Source of the DNA: Endoryza foliicola
GTDB lineage: Bacteria > Bacteroidota > Bacteroidia > Chitinophagales > Chitinophagaceae
Reading direction: 5' to 3'
Length of the DNA stretch: 64,000 nt
NCBI GenBank assembly: GCA_965226965.1
Contig: OZ245715.1
Coordinates: 2,480,001-2,544,000 of the forward strand
The translations under genes and the position numbers were made by a program. Position 1 is the first letter of the stretch. Each line of letters opens with the position of its first letter. Shown here one piece after another: positions 51,675 through 61,192 of the stretch. The notes beneath the pieces were generated by a model, which did not search any database, was not told the origin of the DNA, and was given only the letters and a program-made list of their open reading frames with translations.

Positions 51675-53309
51675 ATGATCAGATCTTTCCTACTTGCAGC
51701 CGCAACGATCGGTTTTTTACAAGGTTTTGCTCAACTCAAACAGCAAACGAAAACAGCTGCTGTACCGCGCCCTAAATTGGTGGTAGGTATTATGGTTGAC
51801 CAAATGAGATGGGATTATTTATACCGCTTCAAAAATCGATATGTTGACGGAGGGTTCAACCGTTTAATGCGAGAAGGAATGAATTGTCAGAATACAATGA
51901 TTCCCTATGCTCAAACTGTTACAGCCGCTGGGCATACCTGTGTTTATACTGGCTCTGTCCCTGCAATTCACGGTATTATGGGAAATGAGTGGTTTGATAA
52001 AAGCCAGAATCGCGAGATCTATTGTGCAGAAGACAAAACCGTTTCACTCGTAGGTGTAGAAAAAGGCGAGCCCATGAGCCCTGCAAATATGTGGACCACC
52101 ACAATTTGCGACGAACTGAAACTCGCCACTAATTTCAAAAGTAAAGTACTCGGAATAGCTATTAAAGATAGAGGGGGCATCCTACCGGCAGGACATTCGG
52201 CTGATGCTGCCTATTGGTACGATGGCACTTATGGGAAATGGATAACCAGCACATATTACATGAATAGCTTGCCACAATGGGTGAACAAGTTTAATGATAA
52301 AAAGCTTGTTGATAGTTTTTATAAGTTGAATTGGAACACCCTTTTCCCGATTGACTCCTATACTCAAAGTGATGCCGACGAGGTGCCTTACGAAGGCAAA
52401 TTTGCACATGAAAAAGCGCCAGTTTTCCCACACGATTTGGTTTCAAGAGTAGGCAAAGACTATGGTACCATCAGAAACACTCCTTTTGGTAATAGTTTCA
52501 CCATTCAATTCGCTCAAGAAGCGTTGGTACAGGAAGGAATGGGAGCCGATGATATTACAGATTTTTTGGCCATGAGTCTTTCTTCAACCGATTATGTTGG
52601 CCATCAATTTGGACCAAACAGTATCGAAATTGAAGACACCTACTTGCGTTTGGATCGTGATTTAGCGGCATTTTTTACCTTCTTAGATAAGAAAGTAGGC
52701 GCGGGGAATTATACCGTTTTCTTAACTGCAGACCACGCCGTAGCACATGTGCCTGATTACAATAAAGCGCATAAACTGCCCGGTAAAGCCATTGCTTCTA
52801 GCACTACTGAACTGAATGCTAAACTGGAAGAAGTATTTAAAGTGAAAGGCATTGTTCGTTCTTCTGCCAACTATCAATTGTATTTGAATGATCGAATCAT
52901 TGACAGTGCCGCACTTGATAAATCAGCTATCAAGAAATATATTGTTCAATATCTGAATCAGCTCCCCGATGTATTGGTAGCATTTGAAACTGCAAACAGT
53001 GTTACAGCGCCTTTGCCGCAATCGGTGAGAGAACAATTTGCGAACGGGTTCAATACCAAAAGAGGGGGCGATATTCAAATTGTTTTAAAAGCGGGGTATT
53101 TCTATGGAGGTAAAACAGGAACTACCCACGGTAGTTTTAATCCCTATGATGCTCACATTCCATTGTTGTTTATGGGATGGGGGATCAAGAAAGGAAGCTT
53201 AACAAGAGAAGTGTACATGACTGATATTGCTGTTACACTTGCTTCATTGTTGAAAGTACAAATGCCAAGTGGAGCAGTTGGCCATGTTATTCCTGAAGTA
53301 CTGCAATAA
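51675..53309 (+). CDS. PafA-like secreted alkaline phosphatase
   Basis: The 544-residue protein has a signal peptide (about 1-19). The alkaline-phosphatase superfamily core shows the first metal Asp in VVGIMVDQMRWDYL, the nucleophile Thr region PYAQTVTAAGHTCVYTGS, MSLSSTDYVGHQFGPNS, and TVFLTADHAVAHVP with the Asp-His ligands. PafA-type enzymes release phosphate from many monoesters in the periplasm of Bacteroidota. It stands as a single gene between its own promoter and terminator. Confidence 0.9.
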   Translation: MIRSFLLAAATIGFLQGFAQLKQQTKTAAVPRPKLVVGIMVDQMRWDYLYRFKNRYVDGGFNRLMREGMNCQNTMIPYAQTVTAAGHTCVYTGSVPAIHGIMGNEWFDKSQNREIYCAEDKTVSLVGVEKGEPMSPANMWTTTICDELKLATNFKSKVLGIAIKDRGGILPAGHSADAAYWYDGTYGKWITSTYYMNSLPQWVNKFNDKKLVDSFYKLNWNTLFPIDSYTQSDADEVPYEGKFAHEKAPVFPHDLVSRVGKDYGTIRNTPFGNSFTIQFAQEALVQEGMGADDITDFLAMSLSSTDYVGHQFGPNSIEIEDTYLRLDRDLAAFFTFLDKKVGAGNYTVFLTADHAVAHVPDYNKAHKLPGKAIASSTTELNAKLEEVFKVKGIVRSSANYQLYLNDRIIDSAALDKSAIKKYIVQYLNQLPDVLVAFETANSVTAPLPQSVREQFANGFNTKRGGDIQIVLKAGYFYGGKTGTTHGSFNPYDAHIPLLFMGWGIKKGSLTREVYMTDIAVTLASLLKVQMPSGAVGHVIPEVLQ

Positions 53310-53361
53310 TGGCTTCTGGGTAAATTGACGAAAGAAGTTCATTATTTTCTTAATACATGAC

Positions 53362-53399
53362 GAACGGAAATACTTTCAGGTATTTCCGTTCTTATTTTT
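53362..53399 (+). terminator. Terminator after the phosphatase gene
   Basis: GAACGGAAATAC and GTATTTCCGTTC are perfect 12-base arms around TTTCAG, followed by TTATTTTT. Confidence 0.88.
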
Positions 53400-53417
53400 A
53401 CACCAAATAGCCTAAAT

Positions 53418-56267
53418 ATGATCAAAAAAAGTGTTACTACAATTGCCCTTATCCTATGTGTGGCAATTTCTATGGGTCAATCCAGTGTTGACCTCTCGCA
53501 AAAATTACCCTTCGATCCTAAAGTAAAAATGGGTAAGCTCGATAATGGCCTTACCTATTTCATTCGTCAAAACAAAAAGCCTGAACAACGTGTAGAACTG
53601 CGATTGGTGGTTAACGCAGGAGCTATTAATGAAGACGATGACCAACAAGGTTTGGCACATATGGCCGAGCACATGGCCTTTAACGGTACAAAGAATTTCA
53701 AGAAGAACGATATCGTTTCTTTCTTACAAGATATCGGTGTTGGGTTCGGCAACGACTTGAATGCATACACTTCATTTGATGAAACCGTTTATATCCTTCC
53801 TATTCCAACCGATAAACCCGGAAATCTTGAAAAAGGATTTCAAGTGTTGGAAGATTGGGCACACAACGTAACCTACATAACTGAAGACATTGAAGGAGAA
53901 CGTGCCATTATTCTTGAAGAAAGCAGATTGGGGAAAGGAGCTGATGATCGCATGTTCAGAAAAATTTACCCTAAATTATTTGAAGGATCTAAATATGCGA
54001 AACGTTTACCAATTGGTATCGACAGCATCATTAAAAACTTCCCGTCCGATGCCATTCGTCGCTTTTATAAAGATTGGTACCGCCCGAATTTAATGGCTGT
54101 AATTGTTGTAGGAGACATTGAACCTGCTGCTGCAGAAGCTATGATCAAAAAGCATTTTGCAGGATTGGTGAACCCCGCAAACGAACGCAAAAGAGAAGTG
54201 GCTGCCGTATACCCCTATAAGCAAACTGATGTAAAAATTGTGACCGACAAGGAAGCAACAGACTACAGTGCGGTAATCAATTATCCCTATTTCTACCAAG
54301 CTGCAAGCAGCACCGTGGGCGATTATAAGAATGATCTTATTGAGCGCATGTTTGCAACGCTCTTGAACCAGCGATTGCAAGAACTAACACAGCAATCGAA
54401 TCCACCTTATGTAAGAGCCGGAGTTAGCTTTGGATCTTATGCACGCAATTATAATGGGTTTTCAGCTTATGTAGATATGGGTACCGGTGATGTTAAAAAA
54501 GGCATCGCGGCTTTAAGTGAAGAAGTTGAAAGAGCAAAGCGATTTGGATTTACTACTTCTGAATTGGAAAGAGCAAAAAAGAATTTATTGGCTACTTATG
54601 AAAGGGCGTATAACAACCGTGACAAAAACGAATCCGGTAATTATGTTGAAGAATACGTTTCTTATTTTTTAGCCGGAGAACCTAGTCCGGGAATTGAAAA
54701 AGAATTCGAACTGGTAAAGCAATTATTGCCTACCATCACCATTGAAGACTTAAATGGCCTTACAAAACTCTTAAAAGAGAATACCAATCGATTCGTTTAT
54801 GTTACCGGCCCGGAAAAGAAAGCAAATGACCCATTGCCCGATAATCAAACGGTATTGAATGTTCTCAATGAAAAAGAGAAGGCCACACTCAAACCTTATG
54901 AAGAGAAGGCAGTGAGTTCATCATTGTTAACAACGCTTCCTAAGGCCGGAAAAGTTGTAACAAAAACTGCCAATGCAAAACTTGGAACAACTGAACTAGT
55001 ACTTAGCAACGGCGTTAAAGTAATTTTAAAACCCACTGATTTCAAAAATGATCAAGTGATCATGAATGCAGGTCGATTTGGTGGAAAGAATGCTTATGCT
55101 GTAGCTGATAAATTTAGCGCCGAATATGCTACTCAAATTGTAAGCGCCATGGGTGTTGGAAATTTCGTACCGGTGGATCTCCGAAAAGCACTTGCCGGAA
55201 AATCACTCAATGTAGCACCCTACATCACTGGAACTACTGAAGGATTTTCAGGAAACTCTACTATAAAAGATTTGGAAACATTTTTCCAATTGAATTACCT
55301 CTACGTTACAGCTCCACGCAAAGACACGGCTTTGTTCCGCTCTTTCACACAGCGTAATAAATCGCAATATGCTATGTTAGGATCCAATCCACAGGCAGCC
55401 TTTGTAGATACGCTGTATAAAGTTCTCTTCAACAACAATCCCAAAGCACCCATTGTAGTTCCAAACAGTTCTTATTTCGATAAAATAAACATTGATCGAT
55501 CAGTTGCTATTTACAAAGAGCGCCTCGGTGATGTAACCGGAATGAACTACGTTTTTACCGGAAGCTTTAAAGTGGAAGAGATGATTCCCTTTATTGAAAA
55601 ATACATTGCAAGCTTACCTGCTTCAGGTAAGAAGACCAATTTCGTTGACGATAAAGTTCGACCATTAAGTGGGAAGAAACAATTGAACATCGCGAAAGGG
55701 AAAGAGCAAAAAAGTTTGATTCTTGGAATTTATTCCGGTGAAGTTCCTTATTCACAAGACTTAGAATTGAAAGCGACCGTATTAAGTGAAGTATTGAACA
55801 TTCGTATCATTGAAGAATTGAGAGAAAAAATTCAAGGTATTTATGGTGGTGGAACTTTTGCTCAACTTGAAAAGGAGCCATACAGCAATTATAGTTTTAT
55901 TCTGCAATTGCCTTGTGGACCTGAAAAAGTAGACACTCTTATCAAGGCGGTTCAAAAGGAATTTGCTTTGATCATAGAGAAAGGGCCCGATCAATCTTAT
56001 TTAGATAAAGTAAAAAAGCAATTGATAGAACAACAAAAAGTAGTTTTGAAAGAAAATGGTCAATGGGGCCAGACTTTACTTAACAGCGCGTTGAGAAAAG
56101 CGGATCCATCTTTCTTTACTGATTTTGAAGCAAAGATCAATAAGCTCACAACTAAAGACATTCAACAAGCTGCAAAGATCTTTTTGGGTGGTCCCAATCA
56201 ATTCACAGCGGTGTTAATGCCGGAAGCGGCCGGAGGTGAACAGAAAGAACAGAAAAAAGGATTCTAA
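53418..56267 (+). CDS. M16-family zinc metallopeptidase (full-length, two half-units)
   Basis: The 949-residue protein has a signal peptide (about 1-20). The N-terminal M16 unit carries the inverted zinc motif HMAEHMAF (HxxEH, about 81-88) and the distal Glu in ERAIILEESRLG (about 165). The second half (about 520-940) repeats the M16 fold without the zinc motif, as in pitrilysin and PqqL-like enzymes that close around a peptide. The substrate is probably periplasmic peptides. A terminator follows directly. Confidence 0.93.
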   Translation: MIKKSVTTIALILCVAISMGQSSVDLSQKLPFDPKVKMGKLDNGLTYFIRQNKKPEQRVELRLVVNAGAINEDDDQQGLAHMAEHMAFNGTKNFKKNDIVSFLQDIGVGFGNDLNAYTSFDETVYILPIPTDKPGNLEKGFQVLEDWAHNVTYITEDIEGERAIILEESRLGKGADDRMFRKIYPKLFEGSKYAKRLPIGIDSIIKNFPSDAIRRFYKDWYRPNLMAVIVVGDIEPAAAEAMIKKHFAGLVNPANERKREVAAVYPYKQTDVKIVTDKEATDYSAVINYPYFYQAASSTVGDYKNDLIERMFATLLNQRLQELTQQSNPPYVRAGVSFGSYARNYNGFSAYVDMGTGDVKKGIAALSEEVERAKRFGFTTSELERAKKNLLATYERAYNNRDKNESGNYVEEYVSYFLAGEPSPGIEKEFELVKQLLPTITIEDLNGLTKLLKENTNRFVYVTGPEKKANDPLPDNQTVLNVLNEKEKATLKPYEEKAVSSSLLTTLPKAGKVVTKTANAKLGTTELVLSNGVKVILKPTDFKNDQVIMNAGRFGGKNAYAVADKFSAEYATQIVSAMGVGNFVPVDLRKALAGKSLNVAPYITGTTEGFSGNSTIKDLETFFQLNYLYVTAPRKDTALFRSFTQRNKSQYAMLGSNPQAAFVDTLYKVLFNNNPKAPIVVPNSSYFDKINIDRSVAIYKERLGDVTGMNYVFTGSFKVEEMIPFIEKYIASLPASGKKTNFVDDKVRPLSGKKQLNIAKGKEQKSLILGIYSGEVPYSQDLELKATVLSEVLNIRIIEELREKIQGIYGGGTFAQLEKEPYSNYSFILQLPCGPEKVDTLIKAVQKEFALIIEKGPDQSYLDKVKKQLIEQQKVVLKENGQWGQTLLNSALRKADPSFFTDFEAKINKLTTKDIQQAAKIFLGGPNQFTAVLMPEAAGGEQKEQKKGF

Positions 56268-56286
56268 TTTTAATCGAATTTGTTTG

Positions 56287-56315
56287 GAGGCCATGCAGCA
56301 GCATGGCCTTTTTTC
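56287..56315 (+). terminator. Terminator after the M16 peptidase
   Basis: AGGCCATGC and GCATGGCCT around AGCA are followed by TTTTTTC. It lies before ATG 56352 and argues against any earlier start for the next gene. Confidence 0.88.
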
Positions 56316-56351
56316 ATAGCATCCTGTTCATTTTATTTGTTATTTTGTGGC

Positions 56352-57431
56352 ATGGCAGAAAACAGATTTCCCTACCTACAGTTATTGAGATTTACAACCA
56401 GTGTTTTTGAGAAAATCGGATGCAACCCTACTGATGCTGAATTGGCTGCTAAAGTGTTACTGAGTGCCGATTTAAGAGGCATCGATTCTCATGGGGTAGC
56501 TCGTTTAAGTGGATATGTTCGTTTGTGGGAAGTAAAGCGTGTGAATGCCAATCCCAACATCAAGATCATTCATGAAACTCCATCCACTGCAGTAATTGAT
56601 GGCGACGGTGGCTTAGGTTTAGTAGTGGCGCCATTTGCAATGAAAGTGGCTATCGAAAAAGCGAAAAATGCCGGAACGGGGTGGGTGAGTGTTCAGAATA
56701 GTAATCATTTTGGAATTGCCGGGTACCATGCATTAATGGCAGTAGAACAGGATATGATTGGTTGGGCCATGACCAATGCAAGCCCCCTGGTAGCGCCTAC
56801 CTTTTCAACAGAACGATTACTTGGAACCAATCCAATATGTGTAGCAGTGCCTGCAGGAGAGGAAGCGCCTTTTGTGGCTGATATGGCCACCACAACCGCG
56901 GCGAATGGAAAATTGGAAATTCTCCAACGTAAAAATGAAAGAGCCCCCTTGGGCTGGGTTCAAGATAAATATGGCAATGCCTCTGTAAATCCTCACGAAT
57001 TGAAATCGGGCGGAGCCCTGCTTCCTTTAGGTGGAGATCGTGAACATGGAAGCCACAAAGGGTATGCGTTAGGAGCTATTGTTGACATCTTCTCTGCCGT
57101 ACTCAGTGGAGCCAACTATGGGCCTTGGGTGCCTCCCTTCCCCGCTTATGTACCCATGCCGGAAGAACAGCCCGGTAAAGGAATTGGCCATTTCCTTGGT
57201 GCCATGAGAATCGATGCTTTCAGACCTGCAGACGACTTCAAACTACATATGGACAAATGGATTCAACGCTTTAAAGCGGCTACTCCAATTGCCGGCGAAG
57301 AACGCGTTATCATCCCCGGAGAACCCGAAAAAGAAATGGAAACAGAAAGGATGAGAACCGGGATTCCGCTGTTACCTGTAGTGGAAGAAGACCTAAAATT
57401 CCTTGCAGAGAAGTTTCTATTGAATTTTTAG
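56352..57431 (+). CDS. Malate/L-lactate dehydrogenase (LDH2 family) oxidoreductase
   Basis: ATG 56352 is used; the frame extends upstream through a terminator and is rejected there. The 359-residue protein shows the LDH2/MDH2/YlbC pattern: DLRGIDSHGVARLSGYV (active-site His), NSNHFGIAGYHALMA, MTNASPLVAPTFSTERLLGT and GSHKGYALGAIVDIFS. Relatives reduce or oxidise malate, sulfolactate, ureidoglycolate or 2,3-diketogulonate with NAD(P). The substrate is not deducible here. It is followed at 130 bases by aspartate kinase with a separate promoter. Confidence 0.9.
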   Translation: MAENRFPYLQLLRFTTSVFEKIGCNPTDAELAAKVLLSADLRGIDSHGVARLSGYVRLWEVKRVNANPNIKIIHETPSTAVIDGDGGLGLVVAPFAMKVAIEKAKNAGTGWVSVQNSNHFGIAGYHALMAVEQDMIGWAMTNASPLVAPTFSTERLLGTNPICVAVPAGEEAPFVADMATTTAANGKLEILQRKNERAPLGWVQDKYGNASVNPHELKSGGALLPLGGDREHGSHKGYALGAIVDIFSAVLSGANYGPWVPPFPAYVPMPEEQPGKGIGHFLGAMRIDAFRPADDFKLHMDKWIQRFKAATPIAGEERVIIPGEPEKEMETERMRTGIPLLPVVEEDLKFLAEKFLLNF

Positions 57432-57476
57432 CAAATTAATGACCGAAAATTTAGACCGTATTTTACGTAGTCGTCC

Positions 57477-57484
57477 TATCTTTG
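57477..57484 (+). promoter_or_regulatory. -7 element TATCTTTG for aspartate kinase
   Basis: TATCTTTG matches the consensus and lies 79 bases before ATG 57564, leaving a leader of about 70 bases. No attenuator-like hairpin is evident in that leader. Confidence 0.5.
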
Positions 57485-57563
57485 CGGACAATTTAAAGGA
57501 ATCCTCCTTTTCTTTCATTGTTAATCAAAAATAGTCCTGTCATCAGGAGTAGAGGAATTGTAC

Positions 57564-58886
57564 ATGAAAATCATGAAATTCGGCGGTACCAGTGTTGGTA
57601 AACCCGAACGTATGCATTCAGTGGCTCAGTTGATCACGAAAGACCAAGAGCCTAAAATTGTAGTGTTGAGCGCATTGAGCGGCACAACCAATACCCTCGT
57701 AGCCATCGGTGATGCTTTAGCCGCCGGAAATCGTGACGCTGCAAAACAGCACATCGATACCTTGGAAGCCCATTACCAAGAATTTATCAAACAGTTAGTT
57801 ACTACAGATGCCGCTTACCAAAAAGCACGCAAAATTGTAGCCGAGCATTTCGAGTTTTTAACCATCATTCTAAAAATATCTTTCAGCGATGCGCTAAGTA
57901 AGGACATCCTTGCGCAAGGTGAATTACTGAGTACCAAACTTTTTTGCGTTTATCTCGAAGAAAAAGGAGTGAGCCATGCTTATTTGAGTGCATTGGATTT
58001 CATGAGCATTGATGCGAATGATGAACCTCAATTAAGTGTTATTAAAACCAAATTGGCTCAAACATTGGCACAACATGCAGGAATCAATTTGTTTGTAACT
58101 CAAGGTTACATTTGTAAGAATGTTAGAGGTGAAGTAGATAATTTGAAGCGCGGTGGAAGTGACTATACAGCCTCACTTGTTGCAGCAGCGGTGAATGCAT
58201 CGGTTTGTGAAATTTGGACAGACATAGATGGCATGCACAACAACGATCCTCGTGTTGTGAAAAAAACCATGCCTATTGAAGTGCTCAGTTTTGAAGAAGC
58301 CGCCGAGTTGGCCTATTTCGGAGCAAAAATTTTGCATCCTACTTGTATCTGGCCCGCACAACAAGAAAACGTGCCTGTGAAGCTTTTGAATACCATGCAG
58401 CCCGACGCAGCAGGAACAACCATCCGCAAAGAAGCCAGCAGCGTTGGAGTAAAAGCTATTGCTGCCAAAGATGGCATTTATGCCATCAATATCAAGAGCA
58501 GCCGAATGCTACTTGCTTACGGGTTCTTGAGAAAGGTATTCGAAGTGTTCGAAAAATACAAGACTTCCATTGACATGGTAACTACCTCAGAAGTAGCTGT
58601 ATCAGTTACCATCGATAACGGCCAGTTCTTACAGCAAATCGTGAAAGAATTAGAGCCATTTGGAACCATTACAGTAGAAGAAAATCAAACCTTGGTTTCA
58701 GTTGTTGGAAATGAAATCGCTCAAACACAGAACATTTTAAGTAAGCTTTTCGATTCACTGAAAGAAGTACCTGTGAGTATGGTGAGCTATGGTGGCAGTA
58801 AACACAACGTAACCATTTTGGTGCCTTCTGCTAATAAAACGCAAACTTTACAATTATTGAATAAAGGATTGTTTGGGTTAGAATAA
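57564..58886 (+). CDS. lysC: Aspartate kinase
   Basis: ATG 57564 gives MKIMKFGGTSVG, the normal family start; a TTG two codons upstream is unlikely. The 440-residue protein has the kinase domain with KFGGTSVG, LSALSGTTNTL, KRGGSDYTASLVAAA and EIWTDIDGMHNNDPR, and a C-terminal pair of ACT domains (about 300-440) that usually mediate Lys or Thr feedback. It is monofunctional, without a homoserine dehydrogenase part. It supplies the aspartyl-phosphate branch feeding dapA. A strong terminator follows. Confidence 0.95.
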   Translation: MKIMKFGGTSVGKPERMHSVAQLITKDQEPKIVVLSALSGTTNTLVAIGDALAAGNRDAAKQHIDTLEAHYQEFIKQLVTTDAAYQKARKIVAEHFEFLTIILKISFSDALSKDILAQGELLSTKLFCVYLEEKGVSHAYLSALDFMSIDANDEPQLSVIKTKLAQTLAQHAGINLFVTQGYICKNVRGEVDNLKRGGSDYTASLVAAAVNASVCEIWTDIDGMHNNDPRVVKKTMPIEVLSFEEAAELAYFGAKILHPTCIWPAQQENVPVKLLNTMQPDAAGTTIRKEASSVGVKAIAAKDGIYAINIKSSRMLLAYGFLRKVFEVFEKYKTSIDMVTTSEVAVSVTIDNGQFLQQIVKELEPFGTITVEENQTLVSVVGNEIAQTQNILSKLFDSLKEVPVSMVSYGGSKHNVTILVPSANKTQTLQLLNKGLFGLE

Positions 58887-58903
58887 CTATTGAAAGCATA
58901 GAT

Positions 58904-58936
58904 AAAAAAAGAGTGGAGTTCAACTCCACTCTTTTT
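58904..58936. terminator. Bidirectional terminator between lysC and the carboxylate-amine ligase
   Basis: GAGTGGAGTT-C-AACTCCACTC is a near-perfect palindrome flanked by an A-run and a T-run, so it can end both convergent transcripts. Confidence 0.9.
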
Positions 58937-58939
58937 CGT

Positions 58940-60055
58940 TTATATCGTTCCTTCTAAAAATTGATTGTGAATATAGTCGACCACAGAAGGTAGTTGGCCG
59001 GTTTGTTCAAAAACTTTCATTTGTCGATCGGCGCCGGTACCGTTCTCCAGCATTTTTTGAACGTATTGAACAGCATGTCGGCTACCCAAAGGATCTACTA
59101 CATCATCAATGAAGTCGAGGAGTTCATAAATCAACACTCTTGTATTGGCTTCTTCTTCTTTACCAAAATCAATCATTCTGCCATCGATTCCATATCTACT
59201 TGCCCGCCATTTGTTTTCGTTGATTAGTGCGCGAGAGTACTGAATGAAATTGAGGTTTTGTTGGCGTAATTTGTAAATTTTGGCACACACACCCTGAAAC
59301 AAGGCTGCAATAGCAATGGTTTCAGGCACCGTCATTGGAACATCGCAGATTCTGAATTCAACAGTGTTAAAGAAAGGATGTACCCGCAAATCCCACCAAA
59401 TTTTCTTCGCATTGTCGATACAATTGGTCTTTACCAAAAGCTTAATATAGTTATCGTACGCTTCAATGCTTTCAAATGATTCAGGAATACCGGTTCTCGG
59501 GAACTTGTCAAATACTTTTGTACGAAAAGATTTGTAACCGGTTTTTCTGCCTTCCCAAAAAGGAGAATTGGTGCTCAATGCATAGATATGGGGTAGAAAA
59601 TAGCGCGTGCTATTCGCAATATGATTGGCCATTTCTCTATTTTCCATTCCCACGTGTACATGCAATCCAAAAATCAAATTGCTTCTAGCGGCTTCTTGTA
59701 GCTCGTTTACAATTTCATTGTAACGAACGTGGTCGGTAATGAGTTGGCTTTCCCAATGACTGAAAGGGTGTGTTCCTGAAGCGCCTACCCATAGGCCAAG
59801 ATCTCCTGCAATGTGAGAAATGGTTTTACGAAGTGTAGAAACATCTTTATAGGCTTCATCAATGTTCTGACAAATATCAGTACCCACTTCTACAACGGCT
59901 TGGTGCATTTCAGCTTTCACTTTGTCTTTGATTACTTTCTGCCCTTCCGTTACAATTCTTTGTTCGTGACTTTTCAATTCACGTGTGGTAGGATCGAGTA
60001 CCATGTACTCTTCTTCTACACCTAGCGTGAAATGTTTGTAGTTTATGCTTCCCAT
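58940..60055 (-). CDS. GCS2/YbdK-type carboxylate-amine ligase
   Basis: ATG 60055 (MGSINYKHFTLGVEEEY) is preferred over an in-frame GTG 33 bases upstream. The 371-residue protein has the glutamate-cysteine ligase 2 signature LGVEEEYMVLDP near the N-terminus, FGLHVHVGMENREMANHIAN, STNSPFWEGRKTGYKSFRT and WWDLRVHPFFNTVEFRICD. YbdK relatives make gamma-glutamyl or other amide bonds with ATP; many are not true glutathione enzymes. The gene lies directly downstream of an ATP-grasp gene in the same orientation (50 bases), which suggests two successive ligations in one pathway. Confidence 0.88.
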   Translation of the reverse strand: MGSINYKHFTLGVEEEYMVLDPTTRELKSHEQRIVTEGQKVIKDKVKAEMHQAVVEVGTDICQNIDEAYKDVSTLRKTISHIAGDLGLWVGASGTHPFSHWESQLITDHVRYNEIVNELQEAARSNLIFGLHVHVGMENREMANHIANSTRYFLPHIYALSTNSPFWEGRKTGYKSFRTKVFDKFPRTGIPESFESIEAYDNYIKLLVKTNCIDNAKKIWWDLRVHPFFNTVEFRICDVPMTVPETIAIAALFQGVCAKIYKLRQQNLNFIQYSRALINENKWRASRYGIDGRMIDFGKEEEANTRVLIYELLDFIDDVVDPLGSRHAVQYVQKMLENGTGADRQMKVFEQTGQLPSVVDYIHNQFLEGTI

Positions 60056-60105
60056 ATAGTGCAAGTAGGTGAATGCTTGCGCATTCACAGGATAAGTATT
60101 GGTAT

Positions 60106-61059
60106 TTAAATTAATGGTTGTTTGGCGGCACCACGCTTTATGTATTCACCCCAAGTAAGATTGTCTCTTCCGGGTTCCTGGTGTTGCGCTCTTTCAATGG
60201 CATAGTTTGCGGCTGTTTCAACCACCCAATTGAAATTTTCTTCACCCACACTGTTGCGGTCGGCATCCGGTGCAGGGTTACAGAAATCGATGGCATAGGA
60301 AACCCCGTCTCTTATAGCCAATTCCACTGTATTGAAATCGTATCCTAGGTATTTGTTGATTCGAAGTACAATATCTTCCATCAGTTTCAAGCGTTCTGGG
60401 CTTGGTGTGAAATCACTCACATAACGCAAATGATGCGGATTTCTGGGTTCATAGGGCATGATCCGAACATGTTTGCCACCAATGCAGTAACAACGGTAAT
60501 ACTCGTCGAATATGATTTCTTCTTGAAGCAACATTACCAATTGTCCGGTTTCGCCGTGCTTTTGGAAGAAGTCTTCCATGTTCGTTAACTTATAAACGTT
60601 CTTCCATCCGCCTCCGGCAAATGGTTTCATGTAAGCAGGAAATCCTACATAGTTGAAGATACCTTCCCAATCGAGTGGATACGAAAGATTGCTGAATGAT
60701 TCCTCGGAAGTATCATCCGGAAGATCGCGAGAGGGAAGGATCACTGTTTTAGGAACCGGTACGCCAATTTTTACTGCTAAACAGTTATTGAAGAATTTTT
60801 CATCGGCACTCCACCAAAATGGATTGTTGATGACTGCAGTACCGCAGATAGCCGCATCCTTTAAAAATGCACGATAGAAAGGAACGTCTTGTGAAATTCG
60901 ATCAATGATCACCGCATAATCTCCGGCATCTCCTTGTATTACTTTATCAATTCTAACTGCTTCAGCAGAAATTCCTTCAATTTTTTTGCTATTGATTCGC
61001 TCAATTAACGCATTGGGAAATGAGCGTTCTTTACCGAAAAGCACTCCAATTTTTTTCAT
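60106..61059 (-). CDS. ATP-grasp ligase-like protein
   Basis: ATG 61059 (MKKIGVLFGKERSFPNAL) gives 317 residues; the longer frame starts in leader sequence. The ATP-grasp pattern includes VPVPKTVILPSRD, YPLDWEGIFNYVGFPAYMKP with PFAGGGWKNVYKL (nucleotide-binding lysine and Gly-rich loop) and LGYDFNTVELAIRDGVSYAI then DFCNPAPDAD (metal ligands). Substrate is not recognisable. The gene is paired with the GCS2-type ligase downstream and shares a 133-base divergent promoter region with an esterase gene, so the three may form one unit. Confidence 0.85.
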   Translation of the reverse strand: MKKIGVLFGKERSFPNALIERINSKKIEGISAEAVRIDKVIQGDAGDYAVIIDRISQDVPFYRAFLKDAAICGTAVINNPFWWSADEKFFNNCLAVKIGVPVPKTVILPSRDLPDDTSEESFSNLSYPLDWEGIFNYVGFPAYMKPFAGGGWKNVYKLTNMEDFFQKHGETGQLVMLLQEEIIFDEYYRCYCIGGKHVRIMPYEPRNPHHLRYVSDFTPSPERLKLMEDIVLRINKYLGYDFNTVELAIRDGVSYAIDFCNPAPDADRNSVGEENFNWVVETAANYAIERAQHQEPGRDNLTWGEYIKRGAAKQPLI

Positions 61060-61192
61060 CTGCAGTAATTTTAAGAATAAGAATAGTAGGCTTTTGCCTC
61101 TATCCAAATATATCTTTTAGCCGCCTAAAAAACAAAAGATTGTTTTCGGTTTGAATCCTGTTTCTTTGCCAAAAATATCGCCCGTTTCAGCT

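Noticed and set aside
56280..56351. Upstream extension of the LDH2-family gene
   Set aside because: It is read through a clear terminator hairpin; ATG 56352 matches the family N-terminus.
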